From positions 62,001 through 126,000 of the forward strand of contig QULQ01000006.1 of assembly GCA_003490145.1 (NCBI GenBank): DNA of 64,000 nucleotides, in the 5' to 3' direction. Source of the stretch: Lachnospiraceae bacterium OM04-12BH (lineage in GTDB: Bacteria > Bacillota > Clostridia > Lachnospirales > Lachnospiraceae). Positions within the stretch are counted from its first letter, which is position 1. Every line of letters starts with the position of its first letter. The notes under the pieces were generated by a model. It saw only the letters and a program-made list of their open reading frames with translations. It ran no database searches and had not been told where the DNA came from. The translations under genes and the position numbers were made by a program. Below, piece by piece: positions 35,193-43,176 of this stretch.

Positions 35193-35552
35193 TTATTTTA
35201 TGTGATTTTTAATGGCTTCAAAGCTTTCCTTACTGATCACATGTTCCATACGGCAGGCATCCTCTGTGGCTGTTTTCTCATCTACACCAAGGCGCATGAG
35301 CCAGTTACTGAGAAGCTGATGACGTTCATAGATCATATCAGCAATCTCCTTGCCGGATGGAGTCAGGTAGATATAGCCTTCTTTGGTAACTGTGATGTGA
35401 TTCTTTTCGCGGAGATTTTTCATGGCAACACTGACACTTGATTTTTTGAAGTCCAGTTCTTCGGCGATATCAACAGCACGTACCACAGGCTTCTGATGAC
35501 TGAGTACGAGGATAGTTTCAAGATAATTTTCTGCAGATTCATTTACTTTCAT
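35193..35552 (-). CDS. DtxR/MntR-family metal-dependent regulator
   Basis: A 119-residue protein. The N-terminal winged HTH (AENYLETILVLSHQKPVVRAVDIAEELDFKKSSVSVAMKNLREKNHI) and the start of the dimer and metal domain (MIYERHQLLSNWLMRLGVDEKTATEDACRMEHVISKE) match the DtxR family, which has Glu and His ligands there. It is shorter than MntR (about 140) and has no SH3-like domain. It is transcribed away from a FeoB-associated Cys-rich gene, which suggests iron sensing. TTAG-N-GTATA occurs in both flanking promoters. Confidence 0.88.
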   Translation of the reverse strand: MKVNESAENYLETILVLSHQKPVVRAVDIAEELDFKKSSVSVAMKNLREKNHITVTKEGYIYLTPSGKEIADMIYERHQLLSNWLMRLGVDEKTATEDACRMEHVISKESFEAIKNHIK

Positions 35553-35590
35553 GTAGTTGAAGCCTTTCTTTCTGAAGGAAACGGTTTATA

Positions 35591-35714
35591 GTTTAGAGTA
35601 TAACTGACTTATATTGTAACACATAAAACTGAAATGTGCAAAAATAACAAATCATCAGCAGAAGAGAGTAATGTGGGAATCATTGACAACTCCATGAGGT
35701 TAGCGTATACTAAC
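35591..35714. promoter_or_regulatory. divergent promoter region with candidate DtxR-type boxes
   Basis: On the + strand TTGACA (35683-35688), a 17-base spacer and TATACT (35706-35711) form a strong promoter. GTTAG (35699-35703) and CTAAC (35710-35714) form an inverted repeat over the -10 box and resemble half-sites of DtxR/IdeR operators. A related TTAGAGTATAACT stretch lies at 35593-35605, close to the regulator gene on the - strand. Confidence 0.6.
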
Positions 35715-35742
35715 TATGCAAATGTGGAAAGGAGACCAGCTT

Positions 35743-35880
35743 ATGGGAACAATTATTGTAGGAGCAGTTCTTCTTCTGGTTGTCGGTCTTGCAGTCAGAA
35801 GTATGATCCGTGACAAAAAGGCAGGAAAATCTCTTCAGTGCGGTGGAGATTGCAAAAACTGTGGTGGACACTGTCATTAG
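35743..35880 (+). CDS. FeoB-associated Cys-rich membrane protein
   Basis: A 45-residue protein: one N-terminal membrane helix (about 3-18), a basic stretch ([11 protein letters not shown]) and a C-terminal Cys/His cluster [13 protein letters not shown]. This is the pattern of the small FeoB-associated Cys-rich family, often found beside ferrous iron transporters. Here feoA and feoB are not in the window. AAGGAGACC precedes the ATG, and a strong promoter with a possible iron-responsive box lies 32 bases upstream. The Cys/His cluster probably binds metal; its exact role is unknown. Confidence 0.85.
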   Translation: MGTIIVGAVLLLVVGLAVRSMIRDKKAGKSLQCGGDCKNCGGHCH

Positions 35881-35920
35881 AAAAAGTTCACCCACCACAA
35901 AAGAGAGGGGAACAAAAGAG

Positions 35921-37375
35921 ATGTCAGAGATGCAAAGAAACAACAAAACAGCTATGATCACTCATTTTACGACGGTACTGCTTATCACAGTGCTGATGCT
36001 GCTGCAGACTATTGATGGAAGAAGCAGTGTACTTTATCTGATCGTAATGACGGTGGTCGGATTTATTCCAGTAATAGCAGAATTTATCAGCTACAGCAAA
36101 AATAAGGATACAACACTGATCAAGCATCTGGTTTCTATAGGATTTGCCGTATATTATACAGCATGTCTTTTTACCGCGACAAATCATATGATCTTTGCTT
36201 TTGCTATTCCAATGGTCTTTGTGGTGACTATTTTCAATGATGTGAGAAATCTTTTACTGATCAATGTCGGAACGGTTCTGGAAACGCTGATCGTTATCGG
36301 CGTTGGTGCAAAGCTTCATCGGTTTGGATATGTGGATACTGATACCGGTGTAATGCAGCTTATGGTCATGCTGCTTGTCGCTGTGTATTCTATTATCACT
36401 GTGAGAACAATGAAGGCCAATTCGGAAAAGAAGCTGGAAGAGGTCAGGGCATCCGAGGAAAAGACAGAGAGGCTGCTTGAGGAGGGTCAGGCTCTTTCAG
36501 ACCAGCTATCAGCAGGTGTTGGTAATATATCAGAAAGAATGAATAAATTAACAGAAGCTTCCAGAGCGACCGGGCGAGCCATGGAAGAAGTAAATGCCGG
36601 TTCACAGGATACAGCAGAGCATATTCAGGCACAGCAGACACAGACCATGGTGATCCAGGGACAGGTAACAGAAGTGGAAAATACCGTTCTGGCGATCCGT
36701 GGGAATATGGATCAGACACTGAAGGCACTGGATCAGGGTAATCATGATATTGAAGAGCTGAAAACAGAGGTAGATATTTCCGTACAGAACGGAACTGAGG
36801 TAACTGCGAAGCTGGAAGAACTCGAGCATTATATGGAAGAAATGCATTCCATTGTAGAACTGATCGGAGGAATCACATCTCAGACCAGTCTGCTTGCATT
36901 AAATGCCAGCATTGAAGCTGCAAGAGCTGGAGAGGCAGGCCGTGGCTTTTCTGTAGTAGCGACAGAAATTTCCGGCATGGCTACAAGAACAAAGGAAGCA
37001 ACAGCCAATATTGCTGAACTGATCGGTAATGTGTCATCAGCGATCCAGAATGTTGTCGGTGTGATCACAGAAATGATCAAAGGGATCAATGGACAGAAGG
37101 AAGGAACTGACAATGCAGCAAAGCAGTTTGATGCCATCAGAAGCAGTACGGTTTCTGTGCAGCAGAGCATTACCCAGCTTGCAGATACGGTGAAGCAGCT
37201 GAAGGATTCCAACCAGAACATTGTGGATGCGGTACAGACCATGTCAGCAATCTCGGAGGAGGTTTCTGCGCATGCCGGAGAAACCATGAAGGCAGAGGAA
37301 GATAATCAGGTAACCATGAATGAGATATCAGAGATACTGAACGGACTGGTGGATCTGACGAAGGAAGGAAAATAA
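35921..37375 (+). CDS. methyl-accepting chemotaxis-type protein with polytopic membrane domain
   Basis: A 484-residue protein. The start at ATG 35921 (MSEMQRNNK) is chosen because an earlier in-frame start would overlap the Cys-rich gene. The N-terminal 180 residues form about six membrane helices with short loops and no extracellular sensor domain. A coiled-coil cytosolic signalling region follows, with the MCP hairpin tip ([35 protein letters not shown]). It should signal to a CheA/CheW complex, but no che or flagellar genes are near. It may sense membrane state or a membrane-permeant ligand. Confidence 0.88.
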   Translation: MSEMQRNNKTAMITHFTTVLLITVLMLLQTIDGRSSVLYLIVMTVVGFIPVIAEFISYSKNKDTTLIKHLVSIGFAVYYTACLFTATNHMIFAFAIPMVFVVTIFNDVRNLLLINVGTVLETLIVIGVGAKLHRFGYVDTDTGVMQLMVMLLVAVYSIITVRTMKANSEKKLEEVRASEEKTERLLEEGQALSDQLSAGVGNISERMNKLTEASRATGRAMEEVNAGSQDTAEHIQAQQTQTMVIQGQVTEVENTVLAIRGNMDQTLKALDQGNHDIEELKTEVDISVQNGTEVTAKLEELEHYMEEMHSIVELIGGITSQTSLLALNASIEAARAGEAGRGFSVVATEISGMATRTKEATANIAELIGNVSSAIQNVVGVITEMIKGINGQKEGTDNAAKQFDAIRSSTVSVQQSITQLADTVKQLKDSNQNIVDAVQTMSAISEEVSAHAGETMKAEEDNQVTMNEISEILNGLVDLTKEGK

Positions 37376-37417
37376 TAAGAAATCTGGCAGCAGGCCGGAT
37401 CAGGACAGACAAACAGG

Positions 37418-37452
37418 AGATACTCTTTCGGAGACGGAGGAGTATCTTTTTT
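37418..37452 (+). terminator. terminator after the MCP-type gene
   Basis: AGATACTC (37418-37425) pairs with GAGTATCT (37440-37447), followed by six T. It separates the MCP gene from the copper unit. Confidence 0.85.
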
Positions 37453-37472
37453 GCTATTGAGAAAATATGAAC

Positions 37473-37501
37473 TTGCAATATACCCCATAGGGGTATATAA
37501 T
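37473..37501 (+). promoter_or_regulatory. copper-responsive promoter with CsoR operator in the spacer
   Basis: TTGCAA (37473-37478), a 17-base spacer and TATAAT (37496-37501). A 21-base palindrome with nine-base arms ATATACCCC and GGGGTATAT around ATA (37478-37498) fills the spacer. The pattern matches known CsoR operators (ATACCCC-N3-GGGGTAT) and lies upstream of csoR-copA. Confidence 0.92.
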
Positions 37502-37532
37502 AAGCTCAAATCAGGGAAGTGAGGAATAGAAA

Positions 37533-37832
37533 ATGGAAGAAGCATGCTGCTGTCATAAAACAAAGAAAAGAGATCCGGAGGAATATAAGGATCTGATCCA
37601 TCGCCTGAACCGGATCGAGGGACAGATCAGGGGGATTAAGGGCATGATAGAAAGAGATGCCTATTGTACAGATATTCTGACACAGGTAGCGGCAGTAAGT
37701 GCTGCATTGAACAGCTTTAATAAGGTTTTGCTGGAAAATCACATGAAAACCTGCGTTGTGAGAGATATTAAGGAAGGAAAAGAAGAAACAGTAGATGAAC
37801 TGATGAAGATCCTTCAGAAGCTGATGAAGTAG
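37533..37832 (+). CDS. csoR: copper-sensing repressor CsoR
   Basis: A 99-residue all-helical CsoR/FrmR-family protein. Cys45, His70 and Cys74 are at the same numbers as the Cu(I) ligands of Bacillus subtilis CsoR. An extra CCCH stretch at 5-8 may bind metal too. CsoR releases DNA on binding Cu(I). The promoter in front of it carries a matching palindrome and copA follows after 49 bases, so autoregulation together with copA is likely. Confidence 0.95.
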   Translation: MEEACCCHKTKKRDPEEYKDLIHRLNRIEGQIRGIKGMIERDAYCTDILTQVAAVSAALNSFNKVLLENHMKTCVVRDIKEGKEETVDELMKILQKLMK

Positions 37833-37881
37833 AAGTCTTAGAAGTACAAGCACTAAATTTGAAGAGAGGAGTTATGAGAAA

Positions 37882-40446
37882 ATGAAACAATATACAGTAA
37901 CAGGGATGAGCTGTGCCGCCTGCAGTGCCAGAGTGGAGAAGGCAGTTTCCAAAGTAGACGGTGTCAGTGCCTGCTCCGTCAGTCTCCTGACAAACTCTAT
38001 GGGCGTTGAGGGAGATGCAGACAGTGCGTCGGTCATCCGGGCAGTTGAGGAAGCAGGATACGGGGCAGCCCTGAAGGAAGCTGACAGAGAGGCAGGACAC
38101 AATGCTGAAAGCATCAGGGAGCAGGAAAAGGCACTGGAAGATAAGGAGACACCGAAGCTGAAAAAGAGGCTGTTTTCATCTATTGGCTTTTTGATCGTAC
38201 TGATGTATTTTTCCATGGGACATATGATGTTTGGCTGGCCTCTGCCGGCATTTTTTGAAGGAAATCATGTGGCTATGGGACTGGTACAGCTTTTGCTGAC
38301 CATTATGATCATGGTGATCAACCAGAAATTTTTTATCAGCGGCTTTAAGAGTCTTTTTCACAGAGCACCGAATATGGACACGCTGGTTGCCATGGGAAGC
38401 AGCGCTGCCTTCCTGTACAGCACCTATGCACTGTTTGCCATGACAGATGCGCAGGTGAAGGGTGATATGGCCGGTGTCATGAAGTATATGGATGAGTTTT
38501 ATTTTGAATCTGCAGCCATGATCCTGACACTGATCACAGTAGGAAAGATGCTGGAAGCGCATTCCAAGGGAAAGACTACAGATGCACTGAAGGGTCTGAT
38601 GAAGCTGGCTCCCCAGAAAGCAGTTCTGCTTATCGGGGGAGAAGAGAAGGAGGTTCCCGTTGACCAGGTGAAAAAGGGAGATCTTTTCCTGGTAAAGCCT
38701 GGAGAGAATATACCTGTGGATGGTATTGTAGTGAAGGGAAGCAGCGCTGTCAATGAGGCAGCTCTTACCGGAGAAAGCATCCCGGTGGACAAGGCAGAAG
38801 GTGACGAGGTATCTGCAGCTACTATTAATCAGTCCGGTGTTCTTACCTGTGAGGCAGTCAGAGTAGGGGAGGATACGGCTCTTTCCAGGATCATCCAGAT
38901 GGTCAGCGATGCGGCTGCTACCAAGGCACCGATCGCCAGGATAGCGGATAAGGTCTCGGGTATTTTTGTACCGGCAGTGATCGCCATTGCTGCTGTCACT
39001 TTCCTGGTATGGATCCTGGCAGGGCAGAGCTTTGGATATGCACTTGCAAGAGCCATTTCTGTACTGGTGATCAGCTGTCCCTGTGCCCTTGGACTGGCAA
39101 CGCCTGTAGCGATCATGGTAGGTAACGGTATGGGTGCCAGAAACGGCATTTTATTTAAGACAGCAGCTTCTCTGGAAGAAACCGGCAAGACAGAAATCGT
39201 GGTACTGGATAAGACAGGAACCATTACTAAGGGTGAACCCAGAGTGACCGATATACTGCCGGCAGAAGGTGTGCCAGAGGAACGCCTGCTTACATTTGCT
39301 TATTCTCTCGAAAAGAACAGTGAGCATCCGTTGGCAGGAGCAGTCATAGCATACGCTGAGGAAAAGCAGCTGAGAGCAGAAGAAGTGACAGGGTTTCAGG
39401 CGCTTCCCGGGAACGGTCTTCTTGGAAGGGGCAGAGATGGACTTCTGACCGGAGGAAGCTTTGCCTATATCAGCAGCAAAATTCCTCTTTCCGCAGATAC
39501 AGAGGAAAAGGTAAAGCAGCTTGCGGGAGAGGGAAAGACACCTCTGCTGTTTGGCCTTGATAATCAGTTCCTTGGTATGATCGCTGTTGCAGATGTGGTC
39601 AAAGAGGACAGCATGGAAGCAGTGAAGGAGCTGACAGATATGGGAATCCGTGTGATCATGCTGACAGGTGATAATGAAAGAACTGCCAGGGCAGTAGCTG
39701 CAAGGGCCGGTATTACGGAGGTGATCGCAGGAGTGCTGCCGGATGGCAAGGAACAGGTAGTGCGTTCCCTGAAGGAAGAAGGCAGGGTAGCCATGGCAGG
39801 TGATGGTATCAATGATGCGCCGGCACTGACGAGGGCGGATGTTGGGATTGCCATTGGGGCTGGAACTGATGTTGCCATTGATGCCGCAGATGTGGTTCTG
39901 ATGAAGAGCAGCCTGAAGGATATTCCGGCGGCTGTGCGTTTGAGCCGGGCAACTCTCAGGAATATCCATGAGAACCTGTTTTGGGCATTTATTTACAATA
40001 TTATTGGAATCCCACTGGCAGCAGGTGTATGGATCCCGCTGTTCCACTGGCAGTTAAATCCCATGTTCGGAGCGGCAGCCATGAGTCTTTCCAGCTTCTG
40101 CGTGGTAACCAATGCCCTGCGGCTGAACCTTTTTAAGGTTTATGACAGCAGCCATGACGGGAAGCAGAAGGGCAGAGGAAAGGCGGCAGAAGAAAGCATA
40201 AAAAATAAAAATATAAAGAAAGAAGAGGGTAATGAAATGAAGAAAACAATGAAGATCGAAGGCATGATGTGTGGACACTGCGAGGCAGCTGTAAAGAAGG
40301 CACTGGAAGCAGTAGATGGTGTGGAGAGTGCACTGGTAAGCCATGAGAAGGGCAGTGCAGAAGTGACACTGACAAAAGAGGTTGCGGATGATGTGCTGAA
40401 AAAGGCAGTGGAAGATAAGGATTATAAGGTAACAGCGATCGACTGA
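37882..40446 (+). CDS. copA: Cu(+)-exporting P1B-type ATPase with C-terminal CopZ-like domain
   Basis: An 854-residue copper pump. The N-terminal HMA domain has GMSCAAC (Cys11, Cys14). Membrane helices, the CPC ion site at 399-401 with CPCALGLATP (copper type), DKTGT with phosphorylated Asp443, TGDN and GDGINDAPAL follow. Residues 786-854 form a second HMA domain (CGHC) that has the size and sequence of CopZ. The linker before it is Lys/Glu/Asn-rich and AT-rich in DNA, like a translated intergenic spacer. It exports Cu(I) from the cytosol and is controlled by CsoR. Confidence 0.95.
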   Translation: MKQYTVTGMSCAACSARVEKAVSKVDGVSACSVSLLTNSMGVEGDADSASVIRAVEEAGYGAALKEADREAGHNAESIREQEKALEDKETPKLKKRLFSSIGFLIVLMYFSMGHMMFGWPLPAFFEGNHVAMGLVQLLLTIMIMVINQKFFISGFKSLFHRAPNMDTLVAMGSSAAFLYSTYALFAMTDAQVKGDMAGVMKYMDEFYFESAAMILTLITVGKMLEAHSKGKTTDALKGLMKLAPQKAVLLIGGEEKEVPVDQVKKGDLFLVKPGENIPVDGIVVKGSSAVNEAALTGESIPVDKAEGDEVSAATINQSGVLTCEAVRVGEDTALSRIIQMVSDAAATKAPIARIADKVSGIFVPAVIAIAAVTFLVWILAGQSFGYALARAISVLVISCPCALGLATPVAIMVGNGMGARNGILFKTAASLEETGKTEIVVLDKTGTITKGEPRVTDILPAEGVPEERLLTFAYSLEKNSEHPLAGAVIAYAEEKQLRAEEVTGFQALPGNGLLGRGRDGLLTGGSFAYISSKIPLSADTEEKVKQLAGEGKTPLLFGLDNQFLGMIAVADVVKEDSMEAVKELTDMGIRVIMLTGDNERTARAVAARAGITEVIAGVLPDGKEQVVRSLKEEGRVAMAGDGINDAPALTRADVGIAIGAGTDVAIDAADVVLMKSSLKDIPAAVRLSRATLRNIHENLFWAFIYNIIGIPLAAGVWIPLFHWQLNPMFGAAAMSLSSFCVVTNALRLNLFKVYDSSHDGKQKGRGKAAEESIKNKNIKKEEGNEMKKTMKIEGMMCGHCEAAVKKALEAVDGVESALVSHEKGSAEVTLTKEVADDVLKKAVEDKDYKVTAID
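40224..40446 (+). CDS. copZ: internal CopZ-like reading frame with its own ribosome site
   Basis: Within copA and in the same frame, AGAGGG (40224-40229) is seven bases before ATG 40237, giving a 69-residue HMA protein (MKKTMKIEGMMCGHCEAAV...). This is the usual length of the copper chaperone CopZ. The chaperone may be made both as the C-terminal domain of CopA and as a free protein by internal initiation. Direct evidence for translation is lacking. Confidence 0.6.
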
Positions 40447-40482
40447 CACTACTGCAGAAGTTATTGAAAATGAAAATTCCTA

Positions 40483-40541
40483 TTGACATCACCATTAGCA
40501 GTGGTATAATACAATCAAACATATGAATAATTGTTCATATG
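40483..40541 (+). promoter_or_regulatory. promoter with SmtB/CadC-type operator
   Basis: TTGACA (40483-40488), a 16-base spacer and TATAAT (40505-40510). Nine bases later is a palindrome with arms CATATGAA (40520-40527) and TTCATATG (40534-40541) around TAATTG. Its arms and spacing match operators of ArsR/SmtB-family zinc or cadmium repressors. The regulator gene lies at the end of this unit. Confidence 0.9.
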
Positions 40542-40570
40542 AAACAACTTTAAAGAAAGAGGATGAGAAC

Positions 40571-40789
40571 ATGAAAAAGACTTATAAAATTGATGTTGAT
40601 TGTGCAAACTGTGCTAATAAGATGGAAGAGGCAGCTAAGAACACTGCAGGTATTAAGGATGCTACTGTTAACTTTATGACATTAAAGATGATCGTTGAAT
40701 TTGAGGATGACGCCGAACCTGCTGCAGTTATGAAGGATGTATTAAAGAACTGTAAGAAGGTAGAGGACGACTGCGAGATCTTTTTATAG
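40571..40789 (+). CDS. stand-alone HMA-domain metal chaperone
   Basis: A 72-residue HMA domain, start at ATG 40571 (MKKTYKIDVDCANCANK) behind AAAGAGG. The metal loop is DCANC, with the Asp before the first Cys typical of Zn/Cd domains. The next gene is a P1B ATPase that lacks an N-terminal HMA domain, so this protein is probably its detached metal-binding domain. An acidic Cys motif (EDDCEIF) closes the C-terminus. Confidence 0.88.
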   Translation: MKKTYKIDVDCANCANKMEEAAKNTAGIKDATVNFMTLKMIVEFEDDAEPAAVMKDVLKNCKKVEDDCEIFL

Positions 40790-40805
40790 AGAAAAGAGGA
40801 AGCAT

Positions 40806-42674
40806 ATGAATAAGAAACAGAAAAAGGTATTGATCCGGATTATTGTGGCAGTTGCGTTACTGATTGTTCTGTCATTTGTACCTGCAGAGGGATGGCTGCA
40901 GCTTGCACTGTATATGATCCCCTATCTGGTAATCGGATATGACATCCTGAAAAAGGCTGTCAAGGGTATCATGAATCGTCAGGTATTTGATGAGAATTTC
41001 CTGATGGCAGTTGCTACAGTAGGAGCAATCGCACTTGGGGATTATAAGGAAGGCGTTGCCGTTATGCTGTTCTATCAGATCGGCGAGCTGTTCCAGAGCT
41101 ATGCGGTAGGTAAAAGCCGCAGAAATATCAGTGAGCTGATGGATATCCGTCCGGACTATGCCAATATAGAGAAGGATGGCGAGGTTATACAGGTAGATCC
41201 CGATGAAGTGGCGATCGGAACGATAATCCTGGTAAAGCCCGGAGAAAAGATCCCGATTGACGGTATTGTTACAGAAGGAACTTCCAGTCTGAATACCAGC
41301 GCACTGACAGGAGAGAGCCTTCCGAGAAATGCAAAGGAAGGTGATGAGGTCATCAGTGGATGTATCAACATGACCGGTCTTCTGAAGATTAAGACAACCA
41401 GGGAATTTGGAGAATCTACAGTTTCCAAGATTCTGGAACTCGTAGAAAATTCCAGCTCCAGAAAATCAAGATCCGAGAATTTCATTTCCAAATTTGCAAG
41501 GATATATACGCCGGCTGTCTGCTATGGTGCGGTAGCACTGGCACTGATCCCGCCCATTGTCAGAATGGTATTTATGGGACTGCCGGCTGACTTTGGCACA
41601 TGGATCTACAGAGCACTGACCTTCCTTGTTATCAGCTGTCCCTGTGCACTTGTGATCAGTATTCCTTTAAGCTTCTTTGCCGGGATCGGCGGAGCAAGTA
41701 AGGAAGGTGTCCTTGTGAAGGGCTCCAATTATCTGGAGACACTTTCACAGACAAAATACGTAGTATTTGACAAGACAGGAACGATGACACAGGGTGTCTT
41801 TGAAGTCAGCGGTATTTTTCCGGCAGCACTCTCAAAGGAAGAACTGATTGAGTGTGCTGCCTGTGCAGAAAGCTATTCCAGCCATCCGATCAGCAAGAGC
41901 CTGCAGAAGGCTTATGGCAAAGAGATCGATAAGAACCGTGTAACAGAAGTAACAGAGGTCAGCGGCAAGGGCGTGACAGCCAAAGTAGATGGCAGGCTGG
42001 TGGCAGCCGGTAACGGCAGGCTTATGGATCAGCTTGGAATTCCCTATACAGTATGCGATCAGGCAGGAACCCTTGTTTATGTGGCAGTTGATGGTACTTT
42101 TGCAGGATGTATTGTGATTTCCGATCTGTTAAAGCCTCATGCAAAGGAAGCTATCGATGCACTGAAAAGGGCAGGTGTAACAAGGACGGTCATGCTGACA
42201 GGAGATACGAAGCGGGCAGCAGATTCTGTAGCAGCGGAGCTTGGTATCCATGAGGTGTGCAGTGAGCTGCTCCCGGCTGATAAGGTAGCAAAGGTGGAAG
42301 AGCTGCTTGCGAAGAAGAGCGAGAAGGAAAAGCTGGCCTTCGTAGGAGATGGCATCAATGACGCACCGGTGCTTTCCAGAGCGGATATCGGAATTGCCAT
42401 GGGGGCTCTTGGTTCAGATGCAGCGATCGAGGCAGCAGATATCGTTCTGATGGATGATGACCCGCTGAAGATTGCCAAGGCGATTAAAATTTCCAGAAAA
42501 TGTATTCGTATTGTTTATGAGAACATTTATTTTGCAATCGGTATCAAGGTGATCTGCCTGATCCTGGGTGCACTTGGTATCGCCAATATGTGGGCTGCAA
42601 TTTTTGCAGATGTAGGAGTTATGGTGATTGCTGTACTGAATGCGATCCGTGCCCTGTTTGTAAAGAAGCTGTAG
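40806..42674 (+). CDS. Zn/Cd/Pb-type P1B ATPase
   Basis: A 622-residue heavy-metal pump beginning directly with membrane helices; no HMA domain is present. CPCALVIS at 278-283 is the motif of Zn/Cd/Pb ATPases rather than copper pumps. DKTGT gives phosphorylated Asp322; TGDT, GDGINDAPVLSRADIGIAMG and a C-terminal membrane pair follow. It should export divalent zinc or cadmium. The upstream gene encodes the missing HMA domain, and an ArsR regulator follows after 40 bases. Confidence 0.93.
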   Translation: MNKKQKKVLIRIIVAVALLIVLSFVPAEGWLQLALYMIPYLVIGYDILKKAVKGIMNRQVFDENFLMAVATVGAIALGDYKEGVAVMLFYQIGELFQSYAVGKSRRNISELMDIRPDYANIEKDGEVIQVDPDEVAIGTIILVKPGEKIPIDGIVTEGTSSLNTSALTGESLPRNAKEGDEVISGCINMTGLLKIKTTREFGESTVSKILELVENSSSRKSRSENFISKFARIYTPAVCYGAVALALIPPIVRMVFMGLPADFGTWIYRALTFLVISCPCALVISIPLSFFAGIGGASKEGVLVKGSNYLETLSQTKYVVFDKTGTMTQGVFEVSGIFPAALSKEELIECAACAESYSSHPISKSLQKAYGKEIDKNRVTEVTEVSGKGVTAKVDGRLVAAGNGRLMDQLGIPYTVCDQAGTLVYVAVDGTFAGCIVISDLLKPHAKEAIDALKRAGVTRTVMLTGDTKRAADSVAAELGIHEVCSELLPADKVAKVEELLAKKSEKEKLAFVGDGINDAPVLSRADIGIAMGALGSDAAIEAADIVLMDDDPLKIAKAIKISRKCIRIVYENIYFAIGIKVICLILGALGIANMWAAIFADVGVMVIAVLNAIRALFVKKL

Positions 42675-42714
42675 GCTGGTTCGTAGTAAAAGAGGATGAA
42701 GGAGGCGAGGCGCT

Positions 42715-43071
42715 ATGGCAGAAATAGAATGCTGTGATACTGTAGAGGTTCATGAGGATCTGCTGAAAATTGTAAAAGAAACCATGCCGGATGAAAAAGA
42801 ACTGAATGATCTCGCAGATCTGTTCAAGATTTTTGGGGATTATACCCGTATCCGTATTCTGTTTGTTCTTTTTGAAGCAGAGGTATGTGTCTGTGATCTG
42901 GCACAGGCGCTTGATATGACACAGTCGGCTATTTCCCATCAGCTCAAGATCCTGAAGCAGAGCAGACTGGTAAAGAGCAGACGGGAAGGCAAATCGATCT
43001 TTTACTCTCTGGCAGATGAGCATGTAGAAACGATCATCGGCAAGGGAAGAGAGCATATTGAAGAGGACTGA
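42715..43071 (+). CDS. ArsR/SmtB-family repressor with both alpha3N and alpha5 metal sites
   Basis: A 118-residue winged-helix repressor. EVCVCDL gives Cys58 and Cys60 as in cadmium sensor CadC, and N-terminal Cys6-Cys7 could complete that site. The C-terminal helix has Asp101, His103, His114 and Glu117, which fits the SmtB zinc site pattern (D-x-H...H-x-x-E). HTH: MTQSAISHQLKILKQSRLV. It should repress the HMA-ATPase unit through the palindrome at 40520-40541. It starts behind AAGGAGGCG. Confidence 0.93.
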   Translation: MAEIECCDTVEVHEDLLKIVKETMPDEKELNDLADLFKIFGDYTRIRILFVLFEAEVCVCDLAQALDMTQSAISHQLKILKQSRLVKSRREGKSIFYSLADEHVETIIGKGREHIEED

Positions 43072-43090
43072 AGAGGTCATGTTTATAATC

Positions 43091-43128
43091 AGGCTGCAGG
43101 AGAAAGCTATCTCCTGTGGTCTTTTTTT
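43091..43128 (+). terminator. terminator of the zinc/cadmium unit
   Basis: CAGGAGA (43097-43103) pairs with TCTCCTG (43110-43116), extended by G-T rich pairs, and is followed by seven T. Confidence 0.85.
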
Positions 43129-43176
43129 ATAAAATATGATAAACTGCTTGCAGTTGAAAGGAAATGAAGGCAGAAA

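Noticed and set aside
35810..35920. N-terminal extension of the MCP-type gene
   Set aside because: It overlaps the FeoB-associated Cys-rich gene in another frame; the later ATG begins just before the membrane domain.
43129..43176. Cobalamin riboswitch before the ABC uptake operon
   Set aside because: There are only about 50 bases between the previous terminator and the start, far too few for a B12 riboswitch.
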